Notes: a model not told the origin generated them from the letters alone. Positions 8,516 to 18,110 are shown, counted from the first letter of the stretch. The stretch is DNA of 64,000 nucleotides from Cohaesibacter haloalkalitolerans (GCF_003574655.1 NZ_QNUM01000005.1:186001-250000), one strand, 5' to 3'. Made by a program: numbers and translations.

Positions 8516-9520
8516 ATGGAATTCGCTATTTGCTTTAAGGGCTTTGTTGAGCCCAAACGCGCCCGCGCCCTTGTGCGACAGGCTGAAAATGCCGGCTTCA
8601 CCTATTGCTGGTTCTATGACAGCCACATTCTTTGGCGGGAAAGCTACATGGCCATGGCCATGTGCATGGAACACACCACTAAAATGCGCTTTGGCCCTTG
8701 CGTGACCAACCCGAACACCCGCGACTGGTCGCTGGCAGCCTCGATGTTCGGCTCGCTGGCCAAGCAGTCCGAAGGGCGCTTTGACATCGGCCTTGGCCGT
8801 GGCGACAGCGCGGTGCGGGTTATGGGCCTCAAGCCGGCGCCGCTGAGACGTCTGGAGGAATTCACTCATGTGGTTAAGGCACTGGTGCGTGGCGACGAGG
8901 CCCAATATGGCGAATGCCCCGAGCCGGTGAAATTTCCGTGGGCCGAGGGCTATGAGCTGCCGGTCTGGGTCGCTGCCTATGGCCCCAAGGCGCTTAGCTC
9001 TGCGGGGCGTGTCGGCGATGGCCTCATCCTGCAGATTGCCGAGCCGAGCATCGTCAAATGGCTCGCCAGTACCGCCATCGAAGAGGGCAAGAAGGCGGGT
9101 CGTGACATGTCCAACTACAAGGTTATGTCGGCTGCGCCTGCCTATTTTGGCTCCAAGGAAGAATGCATCGCCGCAACGCGCTGGTTCCCGGCCATGGTGG
9201 GCAACCACGTTGCTGACATCGTTGAAAAATACGGCACCGAGCGGGACGATATTCCGCCAGCGCTGACCGCCTATATCAAGGATCGCAAGGGCTACGACTA
9301 TTCCAAGCACGGCCAGAGCGACAACCCGTATCTTGATTTCATTACCGATGAAATCATTGAGGGTTTCAGCGTTCTTGGCCCGGCAGAGCAGCAGGTTGCC
9401 AAACTCAACGTCCTCAAGGACGCCGGTGTCACCCAGTTCAACATTTATCTGGACAACGGCAAGGAAGAACAGATCATCGCCGAATATGGCGAAAAGATCA
9501 TTCCGGCATTCACAGCCTGA
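8516..9520 (+). CDS. LLM-class F420-dependent oxidoreductase (CPS_4043-like)
   Basis: Luciferase-like TIM-barrel enzyme of 334 residues, the probable user of F420H2 made by the preceding genes. It resembles methylene-tetrahydromethanopterin reductase-type LLM proteins: ARALVRQAENAGF, a central RFDIGLGRGDSAVR motif for the deazaflavin, and YGPKALSSAGRVGDGLIL. I associate it with the TIGR03842 (CPS_4043) subfamily from memory. The ATG at 8516 follows GGACAGGAGAGAG; a longer reading from 8450 is unlikely. The substrate is unknown. Its position between the F420 genes and a terminator suggests it is the reason the module is kept. Confidence 0.85.
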   Translation: MEFAICFKGFVEPKRARALVRQAENAGFTYCWFYDSHILWRESYMAMAMCMEHTTKMRFGPCVTNPNTRDWSLAASMFGSLAKQSEGRFDIGLGRGDSAVRVMGLKPAPLRRLEEFTHVVKALVRGDEAQYGECPEPVKFPWAEGYELPVWVAAYGPKALSSAGRVGDGLILQIAEPSIVKWLASTAIEEGKKAGRDMSNYKVMSAAPAYFGSKEECIAATRWFPAMVGNHVADIVEKYGTERDDIPPALTAYIKDRKGYDYSKHGQSDNPYLDFITDEIIEGFSVLGPAEQQVAKLNVLKDAGVTQFNIYLDNGKEEQIIAEYGEKIIPAFTA

Positions 9521-9569
9521 GACCAATCATCAACGCGGACTGGTTCGGTAAGAGCTGGTTAAACTTGAT

Positions 9570-9602
9570 GGGGCGGATCCTTGCGATCCTGCCCCGTTTT
9601 TT
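9570..9602 (+). terminator. Rho-independent terminator of the F420 operon
   Basis: Stem GGGGCGGATC paired with GATCCTGCCCC (one bulge, one G-U) around the loop CTTGC, followed directly by GTTTTTTG. It lies 50 bases after the oxidoreductase stop and separates the F420 operon from the convergent thiolase gene. Confidence 0.85.
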
Positions 9603-9630
9603 GCCTGCTGGGAAGAAGCGAGACCGGGCG

Positions 9631-10815
9631 TTATTCAGGGAAAATTTCGAACAGCCCGGCTGCGCCTTGACCGCCGCCGATGCACATGCTGACGACGCCA
9701 TATTTTGCGCCACGTCTGCGCCCTTCGATGAGGATGTGCCCGGCCATCCTTGCTCCCGACATGCCGTAGGGGTGGCCGATGGAAATGGCCCCACCGTTCA
9801 CGTTAAGCTTGTCATTGTCGATGCCGAGCGCATCGCGGCAATAGAGCAGCTGTGCTGCGAAAGCCTCATTGATTTCCCAAAGATCGATATCGTCAACCTT
9901 GAGACCATTGCGGGCGAGCAGTTTGGGGATGGCCCGTACCGGACCGATTCCCATTTCCTCTGCGGCGCATCCGGCAACGGCGAAGCCGCGCATGGTGCCA
10001 AGCGGGCGAAGGCCGCGGCGGTTGGCCTCGTTCGCATCCATCAGAACGCAGGCCGAGGCCCCATCCGACAGTTGGCTGGCGTTGCCTGCGGTAACGCATT
10101 TGTCCGGTCCGAGCACCGGTTTGAGACGCGCCAGCCCCTCGGCTGTCGTTTGCGGCCTATTGCACTCGTCATGGCTGAGGGTGACCGTTTCCTCGCAGTT
10201 GGCTCCCGCTTCCTTGTCCCAGACCAGCTTCTGAGTCGTCACGGGAATGATCTCGGCATCGAAGCGACCGGCCTGCTGTGCCGCAGCCGTGCGCTGCTGG
10301 CTTTGCAGGGCATAAGCGTCCTGAGCGTCACGGCTGATGCCATAGTGTTCGGCGACCCGTTCGGCGGTTTCGATCATTGACATGTAGTAGCTGTCTCGCA
10401 CATTCGGATCGCGGTAACGATACTGGTTCCAGTATTGCTCCAGCTGCACCAGCGAAATGCTGTCAAGGCCGCCGCCGATAGCTACATCAACCCCTTCATT
10501 GGCAATCATGTGCGAGGCAATGGCAATGGCATTGAGTCCGGAGGCGCACTGCCGATCGATGGTCGACCCGGCAACCGTGTCCGGCAACCCGGAGGCCAGC
10601 ACGATGTGGCGTCCAACGTTGATGCCGGTGGAGCCCTGCGTCAAGGCCGAGCCGAAGGTGACCTCCTCGACGGCGTCCCCCTCCAGCGAAGCCCGTTCCA
10701 TTGCGGCGCGCACGGCATGGGCAGCAAGACTGGGGCCTTCGAGATTGTTAAAGGCGCCACGATAGGCCTTGCCGATGGGGGTGCGGGCAGTTGAAACGAT
10801 GACGGCCTTGCGCAT
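9631..10815 (-). CDS. Thiolase (acetyl-CoA C-acyltransferase)
   Basis: Thiolytic enzyme (394 residues) that splits a 3-oxoacyl-CoA into acetyl-CoA and a shortened acyl-CoA. The nucleophilic Cys90 sits in [10 protein letters not shown], the catalytic His in [19 protein letters not shown] and the C-terminal Cys in MCIGGGQG. The ATG at 10815 follows a GAGGAGGAGAAAG ribosome site; a longer reading to 10896 is not needed. It is the last gene of the minus-strand catabolic operon, 105 bases after the deacylase. Together with the CoA-transferase genes this implies that the pathway passes through a 3-oxo acid. Chain length cannot be deduced. Confidence 0.92.
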   Translation of the reverse strand: MRKAVIVSTARTPIGKAYRGAFNNLEGPSLAAHAVRAAMERASLEGDAVEEVTFGSALTQGSTGINVGRHIVLASGLPDTVAGSTIDRQCASGLNAIAIASHMIANEGVDVAIGGGLDSISLVQLEQYWNQYRYRDPNVRDSYYMSMIETAERVAEHYGISRDAQDAYALQSQQRTAAAQQAGRFDAEIIPVTTQKLVWDKEAGANCEETVTLSHDECNRPQTTAEGLARLKPVLGPDKCVTAGNASQLSDGASACVLMDANEANRRGLRPLGTMRGFAVAGCAAEEMGIGPVRAIPKLLARNGLKVDDIDLWEINEAFAAQLLYCRDALGIDNDKLNVNGGAISIGHPYGMSGARMAGHILIEGRRRGAKYGVVSMCIGGGQGAAGLFEIFPE

Positions 10816-10920
10816 TTCTTTCTCCTCCTCGGTCGCTCGTCCTGCTTCAGCCTGTCGCACCCTGTTGTGCGGCAAGCGATGCTGCGTTCGAGCCATCCTG
10901 CAAGCGCGGATGCGGATCCC

Positions 10921-12213
10921 CTAAACGGGTTCCAGTCCGCACCAGTTTGCGATGAACAGGGCCGTGGCCTTAGTGACCCGATTGACGCTTTCCAGCGATA
11001 CCCGTTCGTTGAAGCCGTGAATGGCTTCGGCATGTGGTCCGTAGACAAGAGCCGGTGTATTGGCATAGAGGCCAAAGAAACGGGTGTCCGTCGTGCAGGT
11101 GATGGCCATCTGTTCCAGTTCCCTGTCGTTGACCACCCTGTGGGCGTCGCCCAGAGTCTTGATGGCGCTCAGCGCAGGTTCGCTCCTGTCGTCAGACAAG
11201 GCATACCCCTCAGCCATGAATCCGTGGTAAACAACCTTGGGTTTATTGGCCTTCAGGAAGCTGTTTTCCTCGGCGGCTTGCATAAGTGTGGCCTCGATGT
11301 CGGCGCGTGCCGCTGCCATGTCCTGACCGGGGAAGACCCCCATGCGCACGTCGAACACGCACCACGCCGGAACCGAGCTTGGCCAGTCGCCGCCGACGAT
11401 CTTACCGACATTGAGATTGAGCGCGTGCTCATGGTGGGCAAAGGCGTGGTGACGGTTCTCGGATGCGTTCCAGCGCTTCTCAAGACCGTGCAGGGCGTTG
11501 ATCAGCGGTACGGCGGCCTCAATGGCATTGGCCCCGTCACCTGCATAGGCCACATGAGTGGGCAGGCCCTGAAGATGCACCTGAAACCAGATCACGCCGG
11601 TCTGGGCCTTCACCAGCGTTTCATCGAACGGTTCGGGAATGAGCACGGCGTCCGCCTTGTAGCCGCGCTCAAGGCAGGCAAGGGCACCGTTGCCCGTGCA
11701 TTCTTCCTCGACAACCGACTGAAAGAACAGATCCGCCGCCGGGGCAAATCCGGCAGAGCGCAGGGCATCAAGCGCAAACAGGTTGGCTACCAGCCCGGCC
11801 TTCATGTCGCCAGCCCCCCGGCCATAGAGCCAGTCACCATCGACCTTGGGCGAGAAGGGCGGGGTCTCCCACATTTCCAGTGGTCCGGCGGGCACGACAT
11901 CGATGTGGCCATTGAGGATCAGCGAACGGCCCTTGTTCGAACGGCTCCTGTGTGTGCCGACCACATTGACCGCATCGGCATAGGAGCCGATGACCGGCGA
12001 AAAGCCCGGAAGATGGCGAATGGCGTCGACGTCGATCTGCCAGCGATCAACCGCATAACCACGCTCGGCAAGTGCGTCCGCCATGTGGGTCTGCGCAGAC
12101 TGTTCCTGCCCCCGTGTCGAGGGATGGCTGACGAGGTCTGCCAGAAAGGCGGTCTGCTGATCGGAATTGTCGTCTACAGCAGCAAGAATCCGGCGCTCAA
12201 TGCTCTTGTCCAT
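10921..12213 (-). CDS. M20-family deacylase (ArgE/DapE type)
   Basis: Zinc-dependent amidohydrolase of 430 residues that probably removes an N-acyl group from an amino acid. The M20 active site is intact: NGHIDVVP with His103 and Asp105, RGAGDMKAG with the bridging Asp136, and VVEEE (167-171) with the catalytic and ligand glutamates. The ATG at 12213 has GGAGAGAG upstream; the TTG at 12228 would overlap that site. N-carbamoyl amidases (HyuC/PydC) are also M20, but the motifs here look like ArgE/DapE. It lies between CoA-transferase B and thiolase, implying an acylated amino acid as pathway substrate. Confidence 0.85.
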   Translation of the reverse strand: MDKSIERRILAAVDDNSDQQTAFLADLVSHPSTRGQEQSAQTHMADALAERGYAVDRWQIDVDAIRHLPGFSPVIGSYADAVNVVGTHRSRSNKGRSLILNGHIDVVPAGPLEMWETPPFSPKVDGDWLYGRGAGDMKAGLVANLFALDALRSAGFAPAADLFFQSVVEEECTGNGALACLERGYKADAVLIPEPFDETLVKAQTGVIWFQVHLQGLPTHVAYAGDGANAIEAAVPLINALHGLEKRWNASENRHHAFAHHEHALNLNVGKIVGGDWPSSVPAWCVFDVRMGVFPGQDMAAARADIEATLMQAAEENSFLKANKPKVVYHGFMAEGYALSDDRSEPALSAIKTLGDAHRVVNDRELEQMAITCTTDTRFFGLYANTPALVYGPHAEAIHGFNERVSLESVNRVTKATALFIANWCGLEPV

Positions 12214-12242
12214 GATTGCTCTCTCCAAATAGTCCTGCTCGC

Positions 12243-12902
12243 TCAGAAGGTCGGGATATCACCATCCGGGATCATCAACGGTGCGCCGGTCGCGGATTTG
12301 ACCTCGGCAACGGATATCCCTTCGGCCAACTCGCGCAGGACAAAGCCTTGGGGTGTCACATCGACCACCGCCATGTCGGTGAAAATGCGCTCCACCGACC
12401 CTATTGCTGTCAGCGGCAGCGTGCAGCGCTCAAGCAGTTTGGGATTGCCTTTGCGGTCGGTGTGGGTCGTCAGCACCATCACATGGGCGGCCTTCTGCGC
12501 AAGCTCGATGCCGCCGCCGACGCCGGGGGAGAATTTGCCCGGAATCTTCCAGTTGGCGAGATCGCCATTCTGCGCCACCTCGAAGGCACCAAGCATCGTC
12601 AGATCCAGCCGTCCAGACCGGACGATGGCAAAGGACATGGCGCTGTCGATGAAGGCACCGCCGGGCAGGGCGCTGATATAGGCCCCGCCAGCGTCGATAA
12701 GATCGCAATCGGCGTGATCATAGTCCATGGTTGGGCCAACGCCGACGAGACCGTTTTCCGTATGAAGGCCAACCTCCATGCCGGTCGGCAGGAAATTGAC
12801 CACCCGGGTCGGAAGGCCGATCCCGAGATTGACCAGCATGCCCGGCTCGATGGCGCGGGCGGCGCGGGCGACCATTCTGTCTCTAGCGTCGGACAATGGC
12901 AT
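12243..12902 (-). CDS. 3-oxoacid CoA-transferase, subunit B
   Basis: Beta subunit (219 residues) of a class I CoA-transferase. The catalytic glutamate that forms the enzyme-CoA thioester is Glu49 in LHTENGLVG. The start at 12902 overlaps the A subunit by 20 bases, with the GTGCAAGG region of the A gene acting as leader; the longer reading to 13013 is only the A gene in another frame. Family members include AtoA, PcaJ and ScoB. The neighbouring thiolase suggests activation of a 3-oxo acid with succinyl-CoA or acetyl-CoA as CoA donor. Confidence 0.9.
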   Translation of the reverse strand: MPLSDARDRMVARAARAIEPGMLVNLGIGLPTRVVNFLPTGMEVGLHTENGLVGVGPTMDYDHADCDLIDAGGAYISALPGGAFIDSAMSFAIVRSGRLDLTMLGAFEVAQNGDLANWKIPGKFSPGVGGGIELAQKAAHVMVLTTHTDRKGNPKLLERCTLPLTAIGSVERIFTDMAVVDVTPQGFVLRELAEGISVAEVKSATGAPLMIPDGDIPTF

Positions 12903-13575
12903 ATTCCTTGTGCAACTGATCGAGGGCAACCACATGGTCGACAAACGGTCCGGGCGTGTGAATGGAGTCTGGATCAATATCGCCGATCGGCAGGCAATTG
13001 CGGCTCTGGACAATGACGCAATCGGCAGCCATTGCCATCAACGGGTTGAAATTGCGCGCAGTCTTGGCAAAGCAGAGGTTGCCAAACCCGTCGCACCGCT
13101 CCGCATGAATAAGCGCGGCATCGGTGCGCAGGGCGGTTTCCAGCACATAGTCACTGCCATCAACCGTAACCATCTGCTTGCCCTCGGCCAACTCGGTGCC
13201 GATGCCGATGTCCGAGATAAACCCGGCAAGACCGGCGCCCCCGGCTCTAATCCGTTCGGCCAGAATACCCTGAGCGCAGAATTCCACCTCGATGACACCC
13301 CGGTTCATCAGCTCGATGGCGTGGGCATTGAGGCCGAGATGGGTGACGATGAGCTTGCGCACCTGACCATTGGCGAGCAGATGGTCGATGCCCATGCCCG
13401 CCTCGTTGGCGTCATTCTTGATGATGGTCAGGTTCTTCTGGCCCTGCCGCACCAGTTCGGCAATCAGGTTGAACGGGGTTCCGGGCACCCCGAACCCGCC
13501 CACCATGATCGAGGCTCCGTCGCCGATATGGGCGACGGCTTCCTCGATGGTTCGGTTTTTCTGCGGCAGTCTCAT
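12883..13575 (-). CDS. 3-oxoacid CoA-transferase, subunit A
   Basis: Alpha subunit (230 residues) of the same CoA-transferase. The GGFGVPGTPFNLI motif near residue 27 is the family's CoA-binding signature, and the remaining sequence follows the AtoD/ScoA/PcaI pattern. It overlaps the upstream aminotransferase by 4 bases (ATGA) and the downstream B subunit by 20, so the three are produced together. The direct transaminase-to-CoA-transferase coupling suggests that the keto acid made by the aminotransferase is the CoA acceptor. Confidence 0.9.
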   Translation of the reverse strand: MRLPQKNRTIEEAVAHIGDGASIMVGGFGVPGTPFNLIAELVRQGQKNLTIIKNDANEAGMGIDHLLANGQVRKLIVTHLGLNAHAIELMNRGVIEVEFCAQGILAERIRAGGAGLAGFISDIGIGTELAEGKQMVTVDGSDYVLETALRTDAALIHAERCDGFGNLCFAKTARNFNPLMAMAADCVIVQSRNCLPIGDIDPDSIHTPGPFVDHVVALDQLHKEYAIVRR

Positions 13576-14921
13576 GAGGCATTCACGGGCAGATTGTATT
13601 TTGCCGCGAGGGCATCAAGGCTGTCGATGAGGATCGCCATGATTTCGTCGATCTGCGATTCCGTGACGATCATGGCCGGTGCCACGAGGAAATGATCGCC
13701 CTCGATGCCACCGCGTGTCCGCCGGGAATAGATAATCAGACCGCGCTCATAGGCCATTTCCACCAGTTCGAGATAGCAGTTGTACTCCTTGGGCAACGGC
13801 TTCATGGTTTCCTTGTCGCTGACAAGCTCGAAGGCCAGCAGCAGACCCTTGCCGCGGACATCGCCGATGAAGGGATAGCGCTCCATCAGCCCTTCCAGTC
13901 GTGCCTTGAGGAGATCGCCCATGGCGGCACAATTGCCGATGAGGTCGAGCCGGTCGATTTCCTTGAGAACGGCCACCCCGGCAGCGCAGGCAAGAGGGTT
14001 GCCGGCATAGGTGTAGCCATGCAGGAAGCCGCCGGCGTCCAGCAACGCTTCGACCATGGTTTCGCGGGCAACCACGGCCCCGAGCGGCGCATAGCCGGCG
14101 GCAAAGCCTTTGGACATCGCCACGATGTCCGGTTCGATATCCCAGTGATTGGCCGCAAGGAAGGAGCCGGTTCGCCCGACGCCGGTCATCACCTCGTCAT
14201 AGATGAGGAGAATGCCGAATTCCTTGCAGATCTCCGCAATGCGCCCGTAATAGCTGTCTGGGGCGACGAGCGCACCGGTGGAGGCGCCACCAATCGGTTC
14301 CATGATGAAGGCGAGGACGGTTTCCGGGCCTTGCTTGAGGATCTCGTCACGCAGCAGCTCGGCATATTTGAGGCCGCGCTGTTCGTCGGTAAGGTTGTCT
14401 CGGTCGAGGTAGCAGGCGGGAGCGGCGATCTTGGGCATATCGCGCATCATCGGGTCAAACGGCCGGGCGAGCGGATCATAGCCGGTGAGGGCCAGTGCCC
14501 CGAATGTGCTGCCGTGATAGGACGGAAAGCGAGAAATCACCTTCCAGCGGCTGGCTTGTCCTTGCGTGATCGCATATTGCCGCGCCAGTTTGATGGCGCT
14601 TTCCACAGCTTCGGAGCCACCGGAGACAAAGAACACCCGGTCAAGATTGCCCGGCATCCGCTCGGCCACCATCGTCGCAAGATCCTCGGAGGGCTCTGTG
14701 CGGAAATGCAGGCGATAGCCGAAGGTGGATTTGTCCATCTGGGCCTTCATGGCCGCCAGCACATTGGGGTTGGAATGACCAATGTTGGAAACCATCGCAC
14801 CGGAAGAGCCGTCGATATAGCGCTTGCCGGACTGGTCGTACATATAGATCCCTTCCGCGCGATCCAGAAACGGACGGGGGGCACGGGACTGATAGAAGAG
14901 GTGAGACGCTTCTTTTCTCAT
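13572..14921 (-). CDS. Class III (omega/beta) aminotransferase
   Basis: PLP-dependent aminotransferase of 449 residues in fold type I, class III. The PLP lysine is Lys271 in [14 protein letters not shown], preceded by [13 protein letters not shown] with the cofactor-binding aspartate. This class transfers amino groups away from the alpha position (beta-alanine, 4-aminobutyrate, diamines, beta-amino acids). It overlaps both the transporter ATPase gene and CoA-transferase A by 4 bases. Substrate identity is not determined by sequence; a beta-amino acid fits best with the downstream enzymes. Annotation as a generic 'aspartate aminotransferase family protein' would also be defensible. Confidence 0.9.
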   Translation of the reverse strand: MRKEASHLFYQSRAPRPFLDRAEGIYMYDQSGKRYIDGSSGAMVSNIGHSNPNVLAAMKAQMDKSTFGYRLHFRTEPSEDLATMVAERMPGNLDRVFFVSGGSEAVESAIKLARQYAITQGQASRWKVISRFPSYHGSTFGALALTGYDPLARPFDPMMRDMPKIAAPACYLDRDNLTDEQRGLKYAELLRDEILKQGPETVLAFIMEPIGGASTGALVAPDSYYGRIAEICKEFGILLIYDEVMTGVGRTGSFLAANHWDIEPDIVAMSKGFAAGYAPLGAVVARETMVEALLDAGGFLHGYTYAGNPLACAAGVAVLKEIDRLDLIGNCAAMGDLLKARLEGLMERYPFIGDVRGKGLLLAFELVSDKETMKPLPKEYNCYLELVEMAYERGLIIYSRRTRGGIEGDHFLVAPAMIVTESQIDEIMAILIDSLDALAAKYNLPVNAS

Positions 14922-15688
14922 TTTACGCCTTCAAGATGTTTTCTAAGGAAATTCTTTGTTCTTTCTTGTGTCGGGTTGCGGAAGATCACCTCGGGGGCGC
15001 CTTCCTCGACGACGACACCGCCGTCCATGAACAGGACCCGATCGCAGACGCTTTCGGCAAAGCCCATTTCATGGGTGACAATGATCATGGTCATGGCTTC
15101 CTCAGCCAGCATTTTCATGACCTGGTTGACCTCTTCGACGAGTTCCGGGTCAAGGGCCGATGTCGCTTCGTCAAACAGCATCAGCTTGGGTTTCATGGCC
15201 AGCGCCCGGGCGATGGCGACGCGTTGCTTCTGGCCACCGGAGAGCTGGGAAGGATGATAGTCGATCCGGTCGATCAGCCCGACATGCTCCAGTTGTTGTT
15301 CGGCCAGCACGTTGGCTTCATCATCCGAAATGCCCTTGAGCAGTTTGGGGGCCAGCGTGATGTTTTCCCTCACCGTCAGATGGGGGAACAGGTTGAAATG
15401 CTGGAACACCATGCCGATCTGTTGGCGGATCTGGTTGATATGCTTTTCGTATTGCGTGTGCGGCAACAGCTTGTTGACCTGTACGCCATCAAGCCACACC
15501 TCGCCCGAGGTGAGCGGGTCGAGATCGTTGATAGCGCGCAGCAGGGTCGATTTGCCCGAGCCGCTGGGGCCGATGATGGCCACGATCTGCTTCTGTTCGA
15601 CCTGAAGGCTGATGTCCTTGAGAACCTCCAGTTCGCCATAGCACTTCTGGGCGTGGCGGATATCGACAAAGGGACGGTGGTGCGTCAT
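14918..15688 (-). CDS. Polar amino acid ABC transporter ATP-binding protein
   Basis: Cytoplasmic ATPase (256 residues) of a GlnQ/HisP-type importer. Walker A is GPSGSGKST, the signature is LSGGQKQR, and Walker B with the D-loop reads [14 protein letters not shown], a form typical of amino acid importers. It lies 20 bases after the second permease and overlaps the aminotransferase gene by 4 bases, so uptake and first metabolic step are translationally coupled. Confidence 0.93.
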   Translation of the reverse strand: MTHHRPFVDIRHAQKCYGELEVLKDISLQVEQKQIVAIIGPSGSGKSTLLRAINDLDPLTSGEVWLDGVQVNKLLPHTQYEKHINQIRQQIGMVFQHFNLFPHLTVRENITLAPKLLKGISDDEANVLAEQQLEHVGLIDRIDYHPSQLSGGQKQRVAIARALAMKPKLMLFDEATSALDPELVEEVNQVMKMLAEEAMTMIIVTHEMGFAESVCDRVLFMDGGVVVEEGAPEVIFRNPTQERTKNFLRKHLEGVK

Positions 15689-15708
15689 GGAATGATCCTT
15701 CGACAGGC

Positions 15709-16365
15709 TTAACGGGAGGCTTGAACGCGGCGTTCTAGGCGACGCAACACCGCTTCCATACCCAGATTGATGATGTAGTAGCAGACCGCAACGACCGCAT
15801 AGAATTCGAACGGGCGATAGGTCCGGCCAATGGCCAGCTGCGCCGACAGGGTCAACTCGCTCACGCCGATCACCGATACCAGCGCCGAGTCCTTCAACAG
15901 CGCGATCATGTTGTTGCCAATCGGCGGAATGACGTCGCGCACGGCTTGCGGGATGACGATGTGGCGAAGGGCCTGTCCGCGACTGAGTCCAAGGGTTCGC
16001 GCCGCTTCCATCTGTCCCTTGTCGACAGCCAGGATGGCGGTCTGGATCAGTTCGGAATTATACACCGCAAAATGCAATCCCAGACCGACAAAGCCTGCGA
16101 CAAATGCGGGCAGATCGATGCCGATCTGGATCAGCCCAAAATAAATGAGGAACAACTGCAACAGCAGCGGCGTGCCCATAAACAGCCATTCGAAGCCCTT
16201 CATCGGCCAACTGATGGCGCGCGGGGCATAAAGGGCGATCACGGCAAAGAAGATGCCGCCGAAGAAGCTGAGCACCGCCGCAGAAACGGTGATGGCGATG
16301 GTCCAGAAGACGCCTTGCAGGATGACGTCGAAAAAGCCGGGTACGACCGAGAAATCAAGACCCAT
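15709..16365 (-). CDS. Polar amino acid ABC transporter permease (second)
   Basis: HisM/GlnP-type permease (218 residues) with about five membrane segments and the EAA loop [22 protein letters not shown], split here as [12 protein letters not shown] and [10 protein letters not shown]. It pairs with the permease encoded 27 bases upstream to form the channel. The start ATG at 16365 follows GGACGTCGT, a modest ribosome site. Confidence 0.92.
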   Translation of the reverse strand: MGLDFSVVPGFFDVILQGVFWTIAITVSAAVLSFFGGIFFAVIALYAPRAISWPMKGFEWLFMGTPLLLQLFLIYFGLIQIGIDLPAFVAGFVGLGLHFAVYNSELIQTAILAVDKGQMEAARTLGLSRGQALRHIVIPQAVRDVIPPIGNNMIALLKDSALVSVIGVSELTLSAQLAIGRTYRPFEFYAVVAVCYYIINLGMEAVLRRLERRVQASR

Positions 16366-16392
16366 GACGACGTCCTTTCATAGCTGAGTTGG

Positions 16393-17040
16393 TCATTGGA
16401 TCCGCACCTTCCTGTCGAGCCAGCTGATGCCACGACCGGTGATATAGATGATGACCATGTAGAGAGCACCGGCGAGCAGGAACATCTCGAATGGCTTGTA
16501 GGTGGAGCCGATGTAGCGCTGCGCCGTGTAGGTGAGTTCGACAACCGAGATGGCAGCAACCAGTGCCGTGCCCTTGATGAGGGCGTTGATGTTGACCCCG
16601 AGCGGGCGCACCATCAGCCGAAAGGCCTGCGGCAGGATGACGTAGCGCATGGCCTGCCAGCTGCTCATGCCCAGCGTTCTGGCCGCTTCCGTCTGACCCT
16701 TGTGTACCGAGATGATTGCGCCACGGATGGTTTCGGTCATGTAGGCACCGATGTTGACGCCGAGCCCGATGACGCCGGCCTCGAAGGCATCAAGCTGAAT
16801 GCCGATCTGCGGTCCGCCAAAATAGAGCAGGAACAGCTGGATGAGGGCAGGGGTGCCCCGAAACAGACTGACATAGGCCGCCCCGAGAAAGTGCAGTGCC
16901 TGAAAGCGCGACAATCGTGCCGCAGCCCCCAGAGAGCCGCAGACAAGGCCCAATATCGCGGTCAGCACCGACAACTCGATGGTCAGTATCGCCGCCTTGA
17001 GAAAATGGGGATAGACCCGGAGGATGAGATCAATATCCAT
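16393..17040 (-). CDS. Polar amino acid ABC transporter permease (first)
   Basis: HisQ/GlnP-type permease (215 residues), with a conserved EAARTLGMSSWQAMRYVILPQA coupling loop (read as EAARTLGMSSWQ then AMRYVILPQA). Membrane segments and length match the family. It follows the binding-protein gene after 149 bases that contain a strong hairpin, so its expression is probably lower than that of the binding protein. Confidence 0.92.
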   Translation of the reverse strand: MDIDLILRVYPHFLKAAILTIELSVLTAILGLVCGSLGAAARLSRFQALHFLGAAYVSLFRGTPALIQLFLLYFGGPQIGIQLDAFEAGVIGLGVNIGAYMTETIRGAIISVHKGQTEAARTLGMSSWQAMRYVILPQAFRLMVRPLGVNINALIKGTALVAAISVVELTYTAQRYIGSTYKPFEMFLLAGALYMVIIYITGRGISWLDRKVRIQ

Positions 17041-17123
17041 AAAGAGCAGTCCTCAATGACGGGCTGGAAGAGCGGAACCAGGAGCTTTTCAGCAATCCGC
17101 AAAGAGTGGGAGAAAAGAGGGTC

Positions 17124-17171
17124 GAAAGGTCCACCACTCACAGCCATAAGGTGGGGGATGGTGGGCCTTTC
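17124..17171 (-). terminator. Intercistronic hairpin between binding protein and permease genes
   Basis: Arms GAAAGGTCCACC (17124-17135) and GGTGGGCCTTTC (17160-17171) form a 12-bp stem with one G-U pair. Read on the minus strand, the stem is followed by GACCCTCTTTTCTCCC, which is partly U-rich. Such hairpins after a binding-protein gene commonly cause partial termination or protect the 3' end, giving an excess of binding protein over membrane parts. Confidence 0.6.
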
Positions 17172-17189
17172 AAGCGACTGTTTCAGGGG

Positions 17190-17975
17190 TTAGCGGATGT
17201 CGCCGCCGACCCACTTGTTGGCAATCTCGAGATAGGTGCCGTCGGCCATAACCTCTTCAAGAGCCCTCTGCATGGCGGCTTTCAGCTCCGGGTTGCCCTT
17301 GCGGATGGCAATGCCCTGATCATATTTCTCGGCAGCAGGAACCGGCACTTCAACGAAGTCATAACCGTTTTCCTTCATCGCCAGCATGGCGGCAATGCGG
17401 TCGTTGACAATGGCATCGACGCGACCGCTCTTGAGTTCGAGCATCAGCTCCGGCAGGCCCTTGTAGGTGCGAATCTTGTAGCCTTCATCACGGGCCCACT
17501 GCTCATGGGTTTCGCCAAGGGTGACGCCGAGGGTGGCATCCTTGAGACCGGCCAGATCCTTGATCGGCGAGTCATTCTTGGTGAAGATTGCGCGCTGGGT
17601 GCTGTAGTATGGGCCAACGAAATCGACGACCTTTGCCCGCTCGTCGGTGATGGTCATCGAGCCGACAATGGCGTCATATTTGTTGGCCAACAGGCCGCCG
17701 ATGATGCCGTCCCATGCGGTGGTGATGATCTTGACATCCACGCCCATGCGCTTGGCGATTTCTGCACCAATCGAGGGGTCGAAGCCAACCACTTCGTTGG
17801 CGTCGTTGACGAAATTGAACGGAGGGTAGGCCCCGCTCATGGCAATGCGGATCTCGCCCTTTTCCTTGATTGTGTCGAGTTCGTCAGCAAGAACCGGAGC
17901 GGAAATGCTAAGGCTTGCCAGCACGAGAGTGCCGGTGGCCGCGACAAACTTCAACAAGCTGCGACGGTTGATCAT
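17190..17975 (-). CDS. Amino acid ABC transporter substrate-binding protein
   Basis: Periplasmic binding protein (261 residues) of the SBP_bac_3 family (HisJ/GlnH-like). The signal peptide runs to about residue 30 (SAPVLA) and starts MINRRSLLKF, which resembles a twin-arginine motif, so Tat export is possible though Sec is not excluded. The mature part has YPPFNFVND and GFDPSIGAEIAKRMG, the typical first lobe for amino acid ligands. It is the promoter-proximal gene of the minus-strand catabolic operon and lies back to back with the LysR gene. Confidence 0.92.
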   Translation of the reverse strand: MINRRSLLKFVAATGTLVLASLSISAPVLADELDTIKEKGEIRIAMSGAYPPFNFVNDANEVVGFDPSIGAEIAKRMGVDVKIITTAWDGIIGGLLANKYDAIVGSMTITDERAKVVDFVGPYYSTQRAIFTKNDSPIKDLAGLKDATLGVTLGETHEQWARDEGYKIRTYKGLPELMLELKSGRVDAIVNDRIAAMLAMKENGYDFVEVPVPAAEKYDQGIAIRKGNPELKAAMQRALEEVMADGTYLEIANKWVGGDIR

Positions 17976-18110
17976 GAATATCTCCTGTTTGAAGCGAAAA
18001 CTGTTCCCTGGCGTTTTGCCTAATTTTTAGCAGTGACTAATTTTTTGCCACCTTGTGTTGAAGGTTGCATGGGATGTATCATCAAGCAAATAAATAATTC
18101 CAATGTTTGA

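Noticed and set aside
10867-12681. 604-codon open frame on the plus strand
   Set aside because: Antisense to the M20 deacylase and CoA-transferase B, both with intact catalytic residues; a GC-rich shadow.
13692-15257. 521-codon open frame on the plus strand
   Set aside because: Antisense to the aminotransferase and the transporter ATPase; no motif of its own.
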